Positions 51,739 through 61,267 of a stretch of 64,000 nucleotides of DNA are shown piece after piece (position 1 is the stretch's first letter; every line of letters begins with the position of its first letter). Source of the stretch: an uncultured bacterium (GTDB lineage: Bacteria > Bacillota_I > Bacilli_A > RF39 > UBA660). The DNA lies in contig CAMNUE010000005.1 in assembly GCA_946560065.1 (NCBI GenBank), positions 1 through 64,000 on the forward strand. Reading direction: 5' to 3'. The notes under the pieces are model-generated. The model was given only the letters and a program-made list of their open reading frames with translations. It made no database searches and was not told the DNA's origin. A program made the translations under genes and the position numbers.

Positions 51739-52221
51739 TTAGAATGGTAATTCGTCATCACTTATTTCGATACTAGCACCGAAATCTGCAAACGGATTAC
51801 TGTCTACGTCTGTACCTTTTGGCTCTGGAGCTGGTCCAAAGTCATATGGTGTTGGTCCTGCATTACTAGCAGAACTATTCATATTATTAGAATTATTTGA
51901 GGAATTTCTTGATCCTAAAAATTCAACGTTATCAGCAATTACTTCTGTTACATATCTCTTTTGACCGTTTTGATCATCATAATTTCTTGTTTGAATTCTT
52001 CCTTCTACTGCACATTGGCTACCTTGTGTAAGATAATTTTTAACATTCTCAGCTTGTTTTCTCCAAACTACTATATTAATGAAGTCAGCCTCTCTTTCTC
52101 CTTGTTGGTTTGAGAAAGGTCTGTTTACTGCAAGAGAGAAAGTTGCAACTGGAGTATTATTACCTGTATATCTTAATTCAGGATCTCTTGTTAATCTTCC
52201 TATTAAAACCACTTTGTTCAT
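51739..52221 (-). CDS. ssb: Single-stranded DNA-binding protein
   Basis: OB fold (1-105, MNKVVLIGRLTRDPELRYT), a Ser/Asn-rich linker and the acidic DDELPF tip that binds replication partners. 160 aa. Confidence 0.97.
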   Translation of the reverse strand: MNKVVLIGRLTRDPELRYTGNNTPVATFSLAVNRPFSNQQGEREADFINIVVWRKQAENVKNYLTQGSQCAVEGRIQTRNYDDQNGQKRYVTEVIADNVEFLGSRNSSNNSNNMNSSASNAGPTPYDFGPAPEPKGTDVDSNPFADFGASIEISDDELPF

Positions 52222-52239
52222 AAATTACCTCTTTTTCTC

Positions 52240-52527
52240 TTAGTCTTCTACTCTTACGATTAGATGACGAAGTAAACTTTCATTAATTCTAGCAACACGA
52301 TTAAATTCTTGTTCAGCTTCATTTCCTGCTTCTACTACAAATAAGTAATAGTAACCAGTGTTGAACTTTTTAATTTCATAAGCTAATTCTCTTTGACCCA
52401 TTGCTTTTTCTTCTAAAACTTTTGCTTTAGCATCTGTTAAAACCTTTTTCATGTTTTCAGCAGTTTTTCTAATTTCAGCTTCTTCCATATCTGGTCTAAC
52501 AATGAACATTATTTCGTATTTATTCAT
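52240..52527 (-). CDS. rpsF: 30S ribosomal protein S6
   Basis: 95 aa from the ATG at 52527 (MNKYEIMFIVRPDMEEAEI), with AAAAGGAGGTG upstream. An in-frame ATG at 52572 would swallow the leader hairpins and is rejected. Confidence 0.97.
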   Translation of the reverse strand: MNKYEIMFIVRPDMEEAEIRKTAENMKKVLTDAKAKVLEEKAMGQRELAYEIKKFNTGYYYLFVVEAGNEAEQEFNRVARINESLLRHLIVRVED

Positions 52528-52590
52528 TTTTTGCACCTCCTTTTGGACATATAGGCTATCAGTTGATAGCAAGGAGTATTAAAAATACTC
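52528..52590 (-). promoter_or_regulatory. rpsF leader with two hairpins
   Basis: GAGTATT-TTT-AATACTC (52574-52590) and GCTATC-AACT-GATAGC (52555-52570) lie in the 5' UTR. Leaders bound by the S6:S18 pair are known to control this operon; whether this is one I cannot confirm. Confidence 0.5.
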
Positions 52591-52596
52591 GAAGGT

Positions 52597-52625
52597 ATTA
52601 TATCAAATTAATAATCTTATGTCTA
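52597..52625 (-). promoter_or_regulatory. rpsF operon promoter, TAGACA-17-TATAAT
   Basis: One mismatch in the -35, a perfect -10 and the ideal spacer. Transcription would begin just before the first leader hairpin. Confidence 0.7.
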
Positions 52626-52637
52626 TCTTTTTTGCAA

Positions 52638-53420
52638 TTATTTAGATGTTTTGTAATAAAAACCTACTAAATTTTGGCCTGTAACCTTTTTTCTTCCTTG
52701 ATAGTTTCCTGCATGAGAATAATATCTTTCATCTATTATTGTATCATTAGGACTTATTTCAATGTTATTGATGTCAATTGAATTTAATTGTCTTGTAATA
52801 GCTCTTGGCATATCTATATGGAAAAGGTTGTCTTTCTCTTTTATTATAGAATCTTTCCATACCTCTTCATTAGTTGCCCAATAAGGATATTTTTCATAAA
52901 CATAATTTTCTTTATGAGCACAACTTCCAACATAAACATAAATGTCTTGAAGATTACTGTTGTATTCTTTTTGAAGAGCAAAGATTGTTTGTTGTGGTAG
53001 TAGTCTATTTATGTAAACTGCTCCACAATGAGATAATGCTGTTATTCCTAACCTTCTATCTTCAGCTATTAATATTGGACAGTCAGCCATTTGATGGGCT
53101 AAAACTATTCTTTTATCATTATTTGGTAAAATTATTATGTCTGCCTCTAACTGTTCATACCAAGCGTCTTCTGTTATTTTATTAGGGTTAAGTACTACAT
53201 ATTGTCCATCTGGATATTCTAAGTTATTAATAGTATTTTTTTGAGTTGCTCGATAAATTTTTTTTCCATCAATATTGTTCTTTTTGCCAAATTCTATTCT
53301 TGTCTTTAAAAATTTTTCATTTATCTCTTCTTGAGACATATTATCAGGATAAAATTTTTTGTTATTGCTCATAATCCCATCTGATATGCCCGATTCAAAA
53401 ATAATTATTTTACTTTCCAT
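52638..53420 (-). CDS. YfiH/PgeF-like (laccase-domain) protein, divergent
   Basis: The family removes misincorporated amino acids from peptidoglycan precursors or acts as a purine nucleoside enzyme. ADCPILIAEDRRLGITALSHCG fits the ADC...HAG zinc motif, with a later VYVGSCAHKENY. ATGs at 53429 and 53420 are both possible; the gene overlaps or abuts the ychF stop. About 260 aa. Divergent but probably this family. Confidence 0.7.
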   Translation of the reverse strand: MESKIIIFESGISDGIMSNNKKFYPDNMSQEEINEKFLKTRIEFGKKNNIDGKKIYRATQKNTINNLEYPDGQYVVLNPNKITEDAWYEQLEADIIILPNNDKRIVLAHQMADCPILIAEDRRLGITALSHCGAVYINRLLPQQTIFALQKEYNSNLQDIYVYVGSCAHKENYVYEKYPYWATNEEVWKDSIIKEKDNLFHIDMPRAITRQLNSIDINNIEISPNDTIIDERYYSHAGNYQGRKKVTGQNLVGFYYKTSK

Positions 53421-53421
53421 A

Positions 53422-54522
53422 TTAAACATTGAACCTAAAGTGACAAATATCCCCATCTTGCATTAGGTATTCTTTACCTTCAAGACGGGCTTTCCCTGCT
53501 TCTTTTACCTTTAATTCATTTCCGCATTCAATCAAATCTTGGTAGGAAATTACTTCTGCTCTGATAAAGCCCTTCTCAAAATCAGTATGAATGATTCCTG
53601 CACATTGTTTTGCATTCATTCCTTGCTTGAATGTCCAAGCACGAACTTCATCCTTTCCAACAGTGAAATATGTTGCTAAGCCTAGAATATCATAGGTTGC
53701 AGTGATTAATTTATCTAACCCTGAACCATCTAAACCTAATCCTTCTAACATTTCTTGCTTGTCTTCTTTGCTAAGTTCACTCAATTCTTCTTCTACTTTA
53801 GCACATAGGCTAACAACACGAGCGTTTTCTTTTGATGCATAATCTTTTACCATTTTAACATATTCATTATCAGGATTTCCTAAATCACTTTCTTTTACAT
53901 TAGCTAAATAAATTATTGGTTTCTGAGTTAGAAAGCTATAAGATTTGATTACTTTTTTATCTTCTTCTGATAAACCCAATTGTCTAATTGGTTTGTTTTC
54001 TAGTAAAGCAGACTTACATTTTTCTAATATTTCTACTTCTAGTATGTCATCTTTATTTTTAGTAGTTCTTGCCTTTTTGGCTACTCTTTCTAGACGATTA
54101 TTAATAACGTCTAAGTCTGCGATTGCTAACTCTAGATTTATTGTCTCAATGTCTCTAATTGGATTAATTTCTCCTTCAACATGAATAATCTTTCCATCAT
54201 CAAAACACCTTACTACTTCTACTATTGCATCTACTTCTCTAATATGAGATAAGAATTTATTTCCTAGACCCTCTCCTTTTGAAGCTCCTTTTACTAATCC
54301 TGCAATATCAGTAAACTCATAAGCTGTTGGAATAAAACGATTCGGTTCATACATTTCTTTTAGCTTATCCATTCTTTCGTCAGGAACTGTTACTACACCG
54401 ACATTTGGTTCTATCGTTGCGAATGGATAGTTCTCTGCTAAGATTTTTTGATTTGTAATTGCATTAAATAATGTTGACTTTCCAACGTTGGGAAGTCCTA
54501 CTATACCAGCTGTTAAACTCAT
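53422..54522 (-). CDS. ychF: Ribosome-binding GTPase/ATPase YchF
   Basis: G1 GLPNVGKSTLFN, the DIAGLVKGAS switch, ANVKESD at the G4 site and a C-terminal TGS domain (AWTFKQGMNAKQCAGIIHTDFEKGFIRAEV). 366 aa. Between the DUF951 region and rpsF as in Bacillus, except that AbgT and the PgeF-like gene are inserted. Confidence 0.96.
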   Translation of the reverse strand: MSLTAGIVGLPNVGKSTLFNAITNQKILAENYPFATIEPNVGVVTVPDERMDKLKEMYEPNRFIPTAYEFTDIAGLVKGASKGEGLGNKFLSHIREVDAIVEVVRCFDDGKIIHVEGEINPIRDIETINLELAIADLDVINNRLERVAKKARTTKNKDDILEVEILEKCKSALLENKPIRQLGLSEEDKKVIKSYSFLTQKPIIYLANVKESDLGNPDNEYVKMVKDYASKENARVVSLCAKVEEELSELSKEDKQEMLEGLGLDGSGLDKLITATYDILGLATYFTVGKDEVRAWTFKQGMNAKQCAGIIHTDFEKGFIRAEVISYQDLIECGNELKVKEAGKARLEGKEYLMQDGDICHFRFNV

Positions 54523-54714
54523 ATTATTACCTCTTTTCTTTTATTATTATATCATATCAAATGGTCATTTTACAGGTTTCTGAATTTTAAAACATTATGT
54601 ACTGTCAATGCTTTAATATCCTTGTTTTTTCTGCATCTGTGTTGTATCTAGGGCATATTATATATTTATTTAGTATTTGGTGCAAGCAAAACATCTTTTA
54701 GTATTTTATTCTAA
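54523..54714 (-). promoter_or_regulatory. ychF upstream region
   Basis: A TATAAT near 54548 precedes the AAGAGGTAATA ribosome site of ychF; its -35 (TGTAAA) is poor. A TTGACA further up has no matching -10. No gene is seen in the stretch. Confidence 0.35.
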
Positions 54715-54756
54715 TAAAAAAGTAGACCATTGTCTTTTTTTGACTATGTCCACTTT
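54715..54756 (-). terminator. Terminator of the abgT-like gene
   Basis: AAGTGGAC / GTCTACTT with one mismatch and T6 on the minus strand. Confidence 0.7.
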
Positions 54757-54777
54757 TGTGATATTATTTCATATTTT

Positions 54778-56373
54778 TTATAGTGTTGGATATACTCCTG
54801 GTCCTATAGGCAATCCTATTATATACCATCCTACAATAATTAGTATCCAAGTTATAGCAATAAGTAGGAAATATGGAGTTATCATTCTTAATGATTTCCT
54901 AATTGTAAATGGTTTATTTTTATGTAAATTGTAGATATTTAAATAACCTATGTATATAACAAATGATGCTAATAGAGGAGTAAATCCTTTAGTCATTGAA
55001 TCTCCTGCTCTCATAACTATTTGAGCAAATTGTGGAGAAATATTAGATTGCATAAACATAGGTACAACTACTGGTGAGAATATCATCCATTTACTAGTAG
55101 GTGCTGTTAGCAAGAAATTAGATAGTGCTATTAGAAGTAAAGTAACTATAATTAACGGTATTCCACTTAATGTTAGATGTTCTAATAAGTTAGCTAACCA
55201 TGCTGTAACAACATAACCAATATTACTTTTTCTAAATACAGCAATGAATTGTGATACTACAAATATTAAGATAAATATGCTTCCACGTTCATTAAATTTC
55301 TTACTTGCATTTTCAATTATTTCTTTATCATTCTTTATAGATTTACTTCCTATACCATATGCTACACCTGCTAGCATGAATAGTAGTGAGACCAGATAAG
55401 TAAATCCATCTTGGAAATATGAATTTTCTCCAAATAATTGATTTACATAAGTACTTTCTTTCATATCTAGAAGCATTCCAGAGTATGGTAAATTAGGAAT
55501 TAAGGCATAGATGAATGCAAATAATATCAAGATTGTCATTACAAGTGCAAATCTAAGTCCTCTTTTTTCATACTTATCTGCTTCTATTTGCTTTTGTTCT
55601 ACATCTTCGATGTCTAATAGCTTATATTGTTCTGTCTGAGCTGATTCTTCTTCTCTTTTGTATTTTCCTATTTTTGGAGCAATTATTTTTTCAATAACTA
55701 TTGTTCCTACTATCGAAAGGATTATCGTTGAAACAATAATAAATATCAAATTTGATGTTAGAGCTATATGAGTATTTTCATCGATTAATGTAGCAGCTAC
55801 TTTTGTGTAGTCCATTAAGGATACTTCCATTGAACCAACGAATATTGATACTCCATATCCAAATGATACTCCACAGAATGCTGTTACTATTCCTAAAATT
55901 GGATTCCTGTTATTGATGAAATAAATCAAAGCAACTAATGGTATTAGTATTGCATAACCTACTTCGTTTATTAAGGAAGATATTATTGATATAAATATTA
56001 CTAAAAAAGTTAAAGTTGTTTTTGGAATTTTACTTATATGTCTTTTAGTGAGTGTTTCAATAAAACCCGTTCCTTCTGCAACTGATAAACCAATGAGTGA
56101 TATCAATAACATTCCTAGTGGCCCGAAACTTAAAAAGCTTCTTGCAGCATTACTTATGATAAATTTTATCCCATCAAATGACAGGAGACTTTCTACTGTT
56201 ACCAGGGTTGGTTCCAGTTCTTTAGTATTTATATTAATTGTATTATAGGTTGCCTGTGTTTCAAAAGCAGAAAGTATTCCGCTCATTACAACGGTTAATA
56301 ATATAAGAAATAGAAATACTGTAATTGGATGAAAGTAAAATTTTTTTAATTTCAATTTTCTTTTATCGTGCAT
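54778..56373 (-). CDS. AbgT-family transporter
   Basis: 531 aa with about 12 TM segments. The C-terminal TAPTSKWMIFSPVVVPMFM and MRAGDSMTKGFTPLLASF are the AbgT family signature. Members take up p-aminobenzoyl-glutamate or export antifolates. It sits inside an otherwise conserved origin-proximal block, so it may be a later insertion. Substrate unknown. Confidence 0.88.
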   Translation of the reverse strand: MHDKRKLKLKKFYFHPITVFLFLILLTVVMSGILSAFETQATYNTININTKELEPTLVTVESLLSFDGIKFIISNAARSFLSFGPLGMLLISLIGLSVAEGTGFIETLTKRHISKIPKTTLTFLVIFISIISSLINEVGYAILIPLVALIYFINNRNPILGIVTAFCGVSFGYGVSIFVGSMEVSLMDYTKVAATLIDENTHIALTSNLIFIIVSTIILSIVGTIVIEKIIAPKIGKYKREEESAQTEQYKLLDIEDVEQKQIEADKYEKRGLRFALVMTILILFAFIYALIPNLPYSGMLLDMKESTYVNQLFGENSYFQDGFTYLVSLLFMLAGVAYGIGSKSIKNDKEIIENASKKFNERGSIFILIFVVSQFIAVFRKSNIGYVVTAWLANLLEHLTLSGIPLIIVTLLLIALSNFLLTAPTSKWMIFSPVVVPMFMQSNISPQFAQIVMRAGDSMTKGFTPLLASFVIYIGYLNIYNLHKNKPFTIRKSLRMITPYFLLIAITWILIIVGWYIIGLPIGPGVYPTL

Positions 56374-56386
56374 TTTTACAACCTCT

Positions 56387-56572
56387 CTAATCTTTTATTT
56401 TCTTTAATTTTTTATTAAATTCAATCCTTGGAATTAAGACAGTTCGTCCACAATTAAGACATTTTATCTTAATGTCTGCTCCTACTCTAACTATTTCCCA
56501 TTCGTTAGTTCCACAGGGATGCTGTTTTTTCATAACAACGATTGAACCTAGTTGATAATCTTTATTTTCCAT
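56387..56572 (-). CDS. DUF951 (YyzM-like) protein
   Basis: 61 aa: QLGSIVVMKKQHPCGTNEWEIVRVGADIKIKCLNCGRTVLIPR, with HPCG and CLNC likely holding zinc. Position between the mechanosensitive channel and ychF is conserved. Function unknown. Confidence 0.9.
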   Translation of the reverse strand: MENKDYQLGSIVVMKKQHPCGTNEWEIVRVGADIKIKCLNCGRTVLIPRIEFNKKLKKIKD

Positions 56573-57374
56573 TATGCACCTCTATTTGTTGATATGGTAT
56601 TTTTATTTTTGAATTATCTAGAGCTTTTTTAATTTCTTTTTTTAAATATCTTTCGGTAGCGAACTGTTGCATTGGCTCTGTTTCTACTACTATTCGATAA
56701 ACTACAGCTGAATCTGATAATTCATTTACTCCCCACAATTCTAAATCTTTTGTTGCGTGAGGAATATTACCATTTAATTTTGCAAACATTTCGTTAAATG
56801 CTTTTTCAATTGTTTCTTCTTTGCACTCGTAAGCAATAGATACATCTACTACTGCTAATGAATTGTTATTACTATAATTAATTAAGTTATCCATGTAGTG
56901 ATTAGCAATTATTTTAGTTGCTCCTTTGTAATTTCTAATTCTTGTTGTTCTCAAACCTATAAATACTACTTCACCCATGAAACCATCAATTTCTATTGTA
57001 TCTCCTATCTCGTATGATCCTTCAGTAATAATAGAAAAACCAGCGATTAAATCTTTTGCTAAATCTTGAAATGCTAAACCTATTAAGGCAGTTCCTATTC
57101 CTAGACCAGCTAGAATTGATTTTACATTGATACCAAATTCCGCTAAAATCGCTAAAGCTATGAATATACAGATTGTATATTTTAAGATGTTTATTATTAA
57201 GGCTCGCAATGTATTAATCTTTTGTTTTTGAATTGCTTTTAAATTTTTCTTATTACTTGTAGCTTTTTCAATTAGTCTTTTTAGAACTTTAAATATAATT
57301 ATTCCAACAATTATGTACACTATTGGAGATATAATGTGTTTTAAATTAATTGTTATTCCTAGAAAATCAAGCAT
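56562..57374 (-). CDS. MscS-family small mechanosensitive channel
   Basis: 270 aa: three TM segments (14-30, 58-80, 84-105) with the pore helix ILAGLGIGTALIGLAFQDLAKDLIAG, then the beta domain (GDTIEIDGFMGEVVFIGLRTTRIRNY). Releases solutes on osmotic downshock. Directly downstream of spo0J. Confidence 0.9.
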   Translation of the reverse strand: MLDFLGITINLKHIISPIVYIIVGIIIFKVLKRLIEKATSNKKNLKAIQKQKINTLRALIINILKYTICIFIALAILAEFGINVKSILAGLGIGTALIGLAFQDLAKDLIAGFSIITEGSYEIGDTIEIDGFMGEVVFIGLRTTRIRNYKGATKIIANHYMDNLINYSNNNSLAVVDVSIAYECKEETIEKAFNEMFAKLNGNIPHATKDLELWGVNELSDSAVVYRIVVETEPMQQFATERYLKKEIKKALDNSKIKIPYQQIEVHNGK

Positions 57375-57375
57375 C

Positions 57376-58296
57376 TTATTTTTCTACCTCTATATTCATG
57401 AATTCTAATAATCTGTTTAAGTCGTTTCCATTAACGAAACTTATTTCTATTTTATTCTTCTTAATAACAACCTTTGTGCCAAGTCTTTCACTTAATTCAT
57501 TTTGTAAATAACTATATTCATTATCTTCCTTAACTCTTGGTCTTTGTGGATTTGTTTTAATAATTGTTGGCTCATGTGTTAACTCTTCTAATTCTCTAAC
57601 GCTTATACCTTCACTTATTACTTTTTCAACTAATTCTTTTTGTTGGTCAACACTATCTAATTTGCTCAAAACACGTGCATGTCCCATAGTAATCTTTTTG
57701 TTACTTATATCTTCTTGAATTGGTTCTGGTAAATTTAATAATCCTAACATATTAGTGATATGACTTCTACTTTTTCCTAAACGTTTAGCTAGTTCTTCTT
57801 GTGTTATTGATAAAGTCTCTTGGAGCTTTTTATAAGCTGTTGCTTCTTCTATAGCTGTTAAATTCTCTCTTTGTAAATTTTCTAGTAAAGCTATCTCCAT
57901 CATTTGAGTATCATTGAAATCCCTAACTATTGCAGGTATTTCTTTTAATCCTGCCATAAGAGAGGCTTTTACTCTTCGTTCTCCAGCTATTATTTCATAT
58001 CCTTTTATTGATTTCTTGACAATAATTGGTTGGAATACGCCATGCTCTTTAATTGAGTTTGCTAATTCTTCTAAGGCTGTTTCATCAAATATTTTTCTAG
58101 GTTGGTATGGGTTACTTCTTAATTCGCCTAAAGGTATTTGTGTAACCTCATCTTTTGGAGTTTCGTTTACAATTTTTTCTTCTACTGAACTGTAATCTAA
58201 AACTTCACTGTTAAATAATTCTTCCAAACCTCTTCCTAATGCTCTTCTTTTAGGAATTCCGCTTTCCGCTATGTTATTTGTTTCCATTTCTGGCAA
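57376..58296 (-). CDS. spo0J: Chromosome partitioning protein ParB (Spo0J)
   Basis: 306 aa. CTPase motifs IIAGERRVKASLMAG and LLENLQRENLTAIEEA; HTH SITQEELAKRLGKSRSHITNML; C-terminal dimer domain. Binds parS near the origin and loads SMC. Overlaps the end of soj. Confidence 0.95.
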   Translation of the reverse strand: MPEMETNNIAESGIPKRRALGRGLEELFNSEVLDYSSVEEKIVNETPKDEVTQIPLGELRSNPYQPRKIFDETALEELANSIKEHGVFQPIIVKKSIKGYEIIAGERRVKASLMAGLKEIPAIVRDFNDTQMMEIALLENLQRENLTAIEEATAYKKLQETLSITQEELAKRLGKSRSHITNMLGLLNLPEPIQEDISNKKITMGHARVLSKLDSVDQQKELVEKVISEGISVRELEELTHEPTIIKTNPQRPRVKEDNEYSYLQNELSERLGTKVVIKKNKIEISFVNGNDLNRLLEFMNIEVEK

Positions 58297-59062
58297 TCAC
58301 TTCCTTTGCTAGATTAATGTAAGCTTCTGAGCCTCTACTCTTTGGATCATATGCTACTATTGGTTCTCCATGTGATGGAGCCTCTGTCAGTCTAACTAAT
58401 CTTGGGATTATTGTGTTGTAGACTTTTTCTTTAAAGAATTTTCTGATGTCATCTACAACTTCAAATCCTAAATTAGTTCTTGAATCTAACATTGTTAGTA
58501 ATACACCTTCTATATCCAATGTTGGATTTAAGCTCTTTTGAGCTAACATTATTGTCTTTAATAATTGAGTTATTCCTTCTAGGGCAAAGAACTCACATTG
58601 TACTGGAATTATTACTGAGTTTGAAGCTGTTAGTGCATTTGTTGTAATAACTCCTAATGATGGTGGACAATCAATTATTATAAAATCAAAGCTATCTTTT
58701 ATATCAATTAAACTGTTTTTTAACTGTTCACCTTTTTTAAAACCATTTTCTGTTCTACTTTTTTCTAATAATTCTGCATCTAATCCTGCTAAATTGATTG
58801 TTGCTGGCAGAACATAAAGACTCTTATACTTTGTTTTAATCATTGCCTCTGTTACTTTGCAATCACCAATTAAAACATCATAGATACTTTTTTCTATTTC
58901 TCCTTTGTTTATTCCTACACCAGTAGTTGTATTTCCTTGAGGGTCTAAGTCTATTAATAATACTTTTTTACCTAATACTGCTAATGATGCAGAAAGATTG
59001 ATACTAGTGGTAGTTTTTCCAACTCCACCTTTTTGATTAACTAACGATATAACCTTTCCCAT
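58274..59062 (-). CDS. soj: Chromosome partitioning ATPase ParA (Soj)
   Basis: 262 aa, deviant Walker A KGGVGKTTTSINL, DLDPQGNTTTGVG, IIDCPPSLG. Partner of Spo0J; also regulates DnaA in Bacillus. Confidence 0.96.
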   Translation of the reverse strand: MGKVISLVNQKGGVGKTTTSINLSASLAVLGKKVLLIDLDPQGNTTTGVGINKGEIEKSIYDVLIGDCKVTEAMIKTKYKSLYVLPATINLAGLDAELLEKSRTENGFKKGEQLKNSLIDIKDSFDFIIIDCPPSLGVITTNALTASNSVIIPVQCEFFALEGITQLLKTIMLAQKSLNPTLDIEGVLLTMLDSRTNLGFEVVDDIRKFFKEKVYNTIIPRLVRLTEAPSHGEPIVAYDPKSRGSEAYINLAKEVIARNGNK

Positions 59063-59227
59063 CTAATCACCCATTTTCCATTTTACTAATATATTGTACC
59101 AAACATTAATTTTTTTTTAAATGATTTTATGAAAAAAAGTAGACTTTTATATAATATCTACTTGTTATTAACAATAATATATTTTTTAGTATTTTATAGA
59201 TATATATATTAAAATGCTCTACTTTTA
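59063..59227 (-). terminator. Intergenic region with noc-like gene terminator
   Basis: AGTAGA / TCTACT (59138-59162) followed by T7 on the minus strand. The rest is very AT-rich and holds the soj promoter region without a clear -35. Confidence 0.6.
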
Positions 59228-60529
59228 CTATTTTGTTTTATCTAATTTTATAATTATTTGATATGATTTTTCGAAATTCATTTCGTCAGTATTAACTTTT
59301 ATACCATGCTCTTTTAAGTCATTGACTAAATCTCTAATTTTATTAGTAGCTTCTTCAACTGTATAATCACCTGTATTTGAGTTATCACTGCTAAATAGAT
59401 TATTATTCATTGGATTAGGTATTTCTGGTAATCTTATTGAAGACAAATCTGGAGTTTTGAAATAGTCTTCTTCCTTTGTTTCTGTTTCTAATGGGTCTGT
59501 TTTAACAATTTTCTCTGCTGGTGTTATAAAATTATCTGTCATTGAACTACTAGATGGTCCACTTATATTTAGTAGACTGTCCAAATCAGCAGCTCCTTGA
59601 TTATTATTATTTATGTCCGATGAGTTTGCCTTAACTTGATTTATATCGATTGATGATATTGAGTTAGGCATGTCTAGGGAGCTTCCTCCATCGTCTTCCT
59701 CATCAGCTTCAATTTCACCATAGTTAATAAATTTGCTCGTAGGCATCTCCTCTCCTTCTGGTGGGGCTATTCTAACTTTTCCATAATTTGATGTATCCTC
59801 GGGTAAATCAGCTGTTGGCATTAGTGGATTATCATTAACAAAAGCACTTGTTGATGCTACCATCTCTGATGGTGGTAAAGGTATATCCATTGGAGATAAT
59901 TCTTCATCTTTTTCTTCTTTTGGGTAAAGAGATTTTATTTCTTCTTCCAAAGCTCTAACACTCATTTTATTATCAATAACTTTTTTTAACATTTCTTTTT
60001 GTTTTTTGTTATCTGGAATATTTAACAATGTTCTTGCATGTCGTTCTGAAATTTGTTCTTTTAGTAAAGAATCTTGAATTTCATCTGGTAAAGATAAAAG
60101 TCTTATTTTATTAGCTACTGCTGATTGACTTTTTCCCATTGTCTTTGCCAATTCTTCTTGTGTCATTTGATCTATTTCTAATATTTTTTGATAAGTGCGG
60201 GCTTCTTCAATTGGGTTAAGATTTTTTCTTTGTAAATTTTCTAATAAAGCTACTTTAGAACTCTCTTTATCATCTAAATCCCTGATAATAGCTGGTATTT
60301 TTGTCATCCCTGCTAGAGCTGATGCTTTGTATCTTCTTTCTCCAGCAATTATTTCGTATTTTCCATTAACATTTCTAACAATGATTGGTTGAATTACACC
60401 ATGCTCTTTAATTGACACAGCTAATTCTTTTAAAGCTTTTTCATCAAAAACTTCTCGTGGTTGAAATCTGTTTGGAATAATATCATCTAAATATAATTGT
60501 ACTACTTCATCTTTAGTATCTGGATACAT
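59228..60529 (-). CDS. Noc-like ParB paralogue with long acidic insert
   Basis: 433 aa against about 280 for Noc. Residues 1-210 are the ParB core (IIAGERRYKASALAG, LLENLQRKNLNPIEEA, HTH MTQEELAKTMGKSQSAVANKI). Residues 215-385 are low-complexity, rich in Asp, Glu, Ser, Asn and Pro. The last 45 residues (VEEATNKIRDLVNDLKEHGIKV...) are an ordered helix-strand unit. Position between rsmG and soj is that of noc. It may act in nucleoid occlusion; the insert is unusual. Confidence 0.85.
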   Translation of the reverse strand: MYPDTKDEVVQLYLDDIIPNRFQPREVFDEKALKELAVSIKEHGVIQPIIVRNVNGKYEIIAGERRYKASALAGMTKIPAIIRDLDDKESSKVALLENLQRKNLNPIEEARTYQKILEIDQMTQEELAKTMGKSQSAVANKIRLLSLPDEIQDSLLKEQISERHARTLLNIPDNKKQKEMLKKVIDNKMSVRALEEEIKSLYPKEEKDEELSPMDIPLPPSEMVASTSAFVNDNPLMPTADLPEDTSNYGKVRIAPPEGEEMPTSKFINYGEIEADEEDDGGSSLDMPNSISSIDINQVKANSSDINNNNQGAADLDSLLNISGPSSSSMTDNFITPAEKIVKTDPLETETKEEDYFKTPDLSSIRLPEIPNPMNNNLFSSDNSNTGDYTVEEATNKIRDLVNDLKEHGIKVNTDEMNFEKSYQIIIKLDKTK

Positions 60530-60576
60530 AACATTCCCCTCACTTTATTCTTATCTTTTTATAACCCTATATTATC

Positions 60577-60605
60577 ATTATAATGGATTCTTTTGGTTAT
60601 TTCAA
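60577..60605 (-). promoter_or_regulatory. Promoter of the noc-like gene, TTGAAA-17-TATAAT
   Basis: Perfect -10, near-perfect -35 and ideal spacer; GAGGGG ribosome site follows downstream. Confidence 0.75.
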
Positions 60606-60653
60606 CTTATTTTTGGTGAACTTTAAATATATTTGACAGTTTAAGTTAATAAG

Positions 60654-60686
60654 AAGAATACTACATCTTTAAATTGTAGTATTCTT
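60654..60686 (-). terminator. Terminator after the YbaK-like gene
   Basis: AAGAATACTACA / TGTAGTATTCTT, 12 pairs, with a short T-rich tail on the minus strand. Confidence 0.75.
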
Positions 60687-60697
60687 TTCATTTTTAT

Positions 60698-61252
60698 TTA
60701 CTTTTCATTTTCTGGTAATTCTATAATAGTAATTTCATGTTTTGTATATGGTAAATAATCTGCTAATAGTCTTTCTGTTTCTATCTTTATATGAGCATTA
60801 TTAGTACCATCATTACAAGCATAATACTTTTCTTTTAGGGCATCTTTATCGATAACAACATTCACTTCATTTTCTTTATCATAAACAACACTGAATATTG
60901 TTGTAGCTCCTATTTTAGTACCAAGCATTTTTTCTAGGTACTCCTCTGGAGCAAAGGATACTCTTGATATGTCTAGGGCTTTAGAAAAATCTTTTGATTT
61001 GAATGTTTTATTATCAAGTGTGATAAATAAATAGAACTTTGTTTTCTGTTGATTACAAACAAATAAGTTTTTTACAACTCTTACATCTAATTTCTTATTT
61101 ATCTCAAGACAATCTTCCATTGTTAGTGCTTTGTCATTTTCTACCCTATCAAATGGTATTTCTAATACTTCTAAAGTTTCGTAGATTAGTCTTTGCGTTT
61201 CATTTTCATATTTATTTGGGTTTTCATGATTTATTTCACTAACATAAAACAT
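60698..61252 (-). CDS. YbaK/ProX-type aminoacyl-tRNA deacylase
   Basis: 184 aa: an N-terminal IYETLEVLEIPFDRVENDKALTMEDC lid and DKNFKSK-like TFKSKDFSKALDISRVSFAPEEYLEKMLG, then GATTIFSVVYDKENEVNVVID, as in stand-alone proline-tRNA editing proteins (PrdX/ProXp-ala). Hydrolyses mischarged tRNA. Its place between noc and rsmG is not the Bacillus order. Confidence 0.82.
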   Translation of the reverse strand: MFYVSEINHENPNKYENETQRLIYETLEVLEIPFDRVENDKALTMEDCLEINKKLDVRVVKNLFVCNQQKTKFYLFITLDNKTFKSKDFSKALDISRVSFAPEEYLEKMLGTKIGATTIFSVVYDKENEVNVVIDKDALKEKYYACNDGTNNAHIKIETERLLADYLPYTKHEITIIELPENEK

Positions 61253-61267
61253 ATTTATTCTCCTTTA

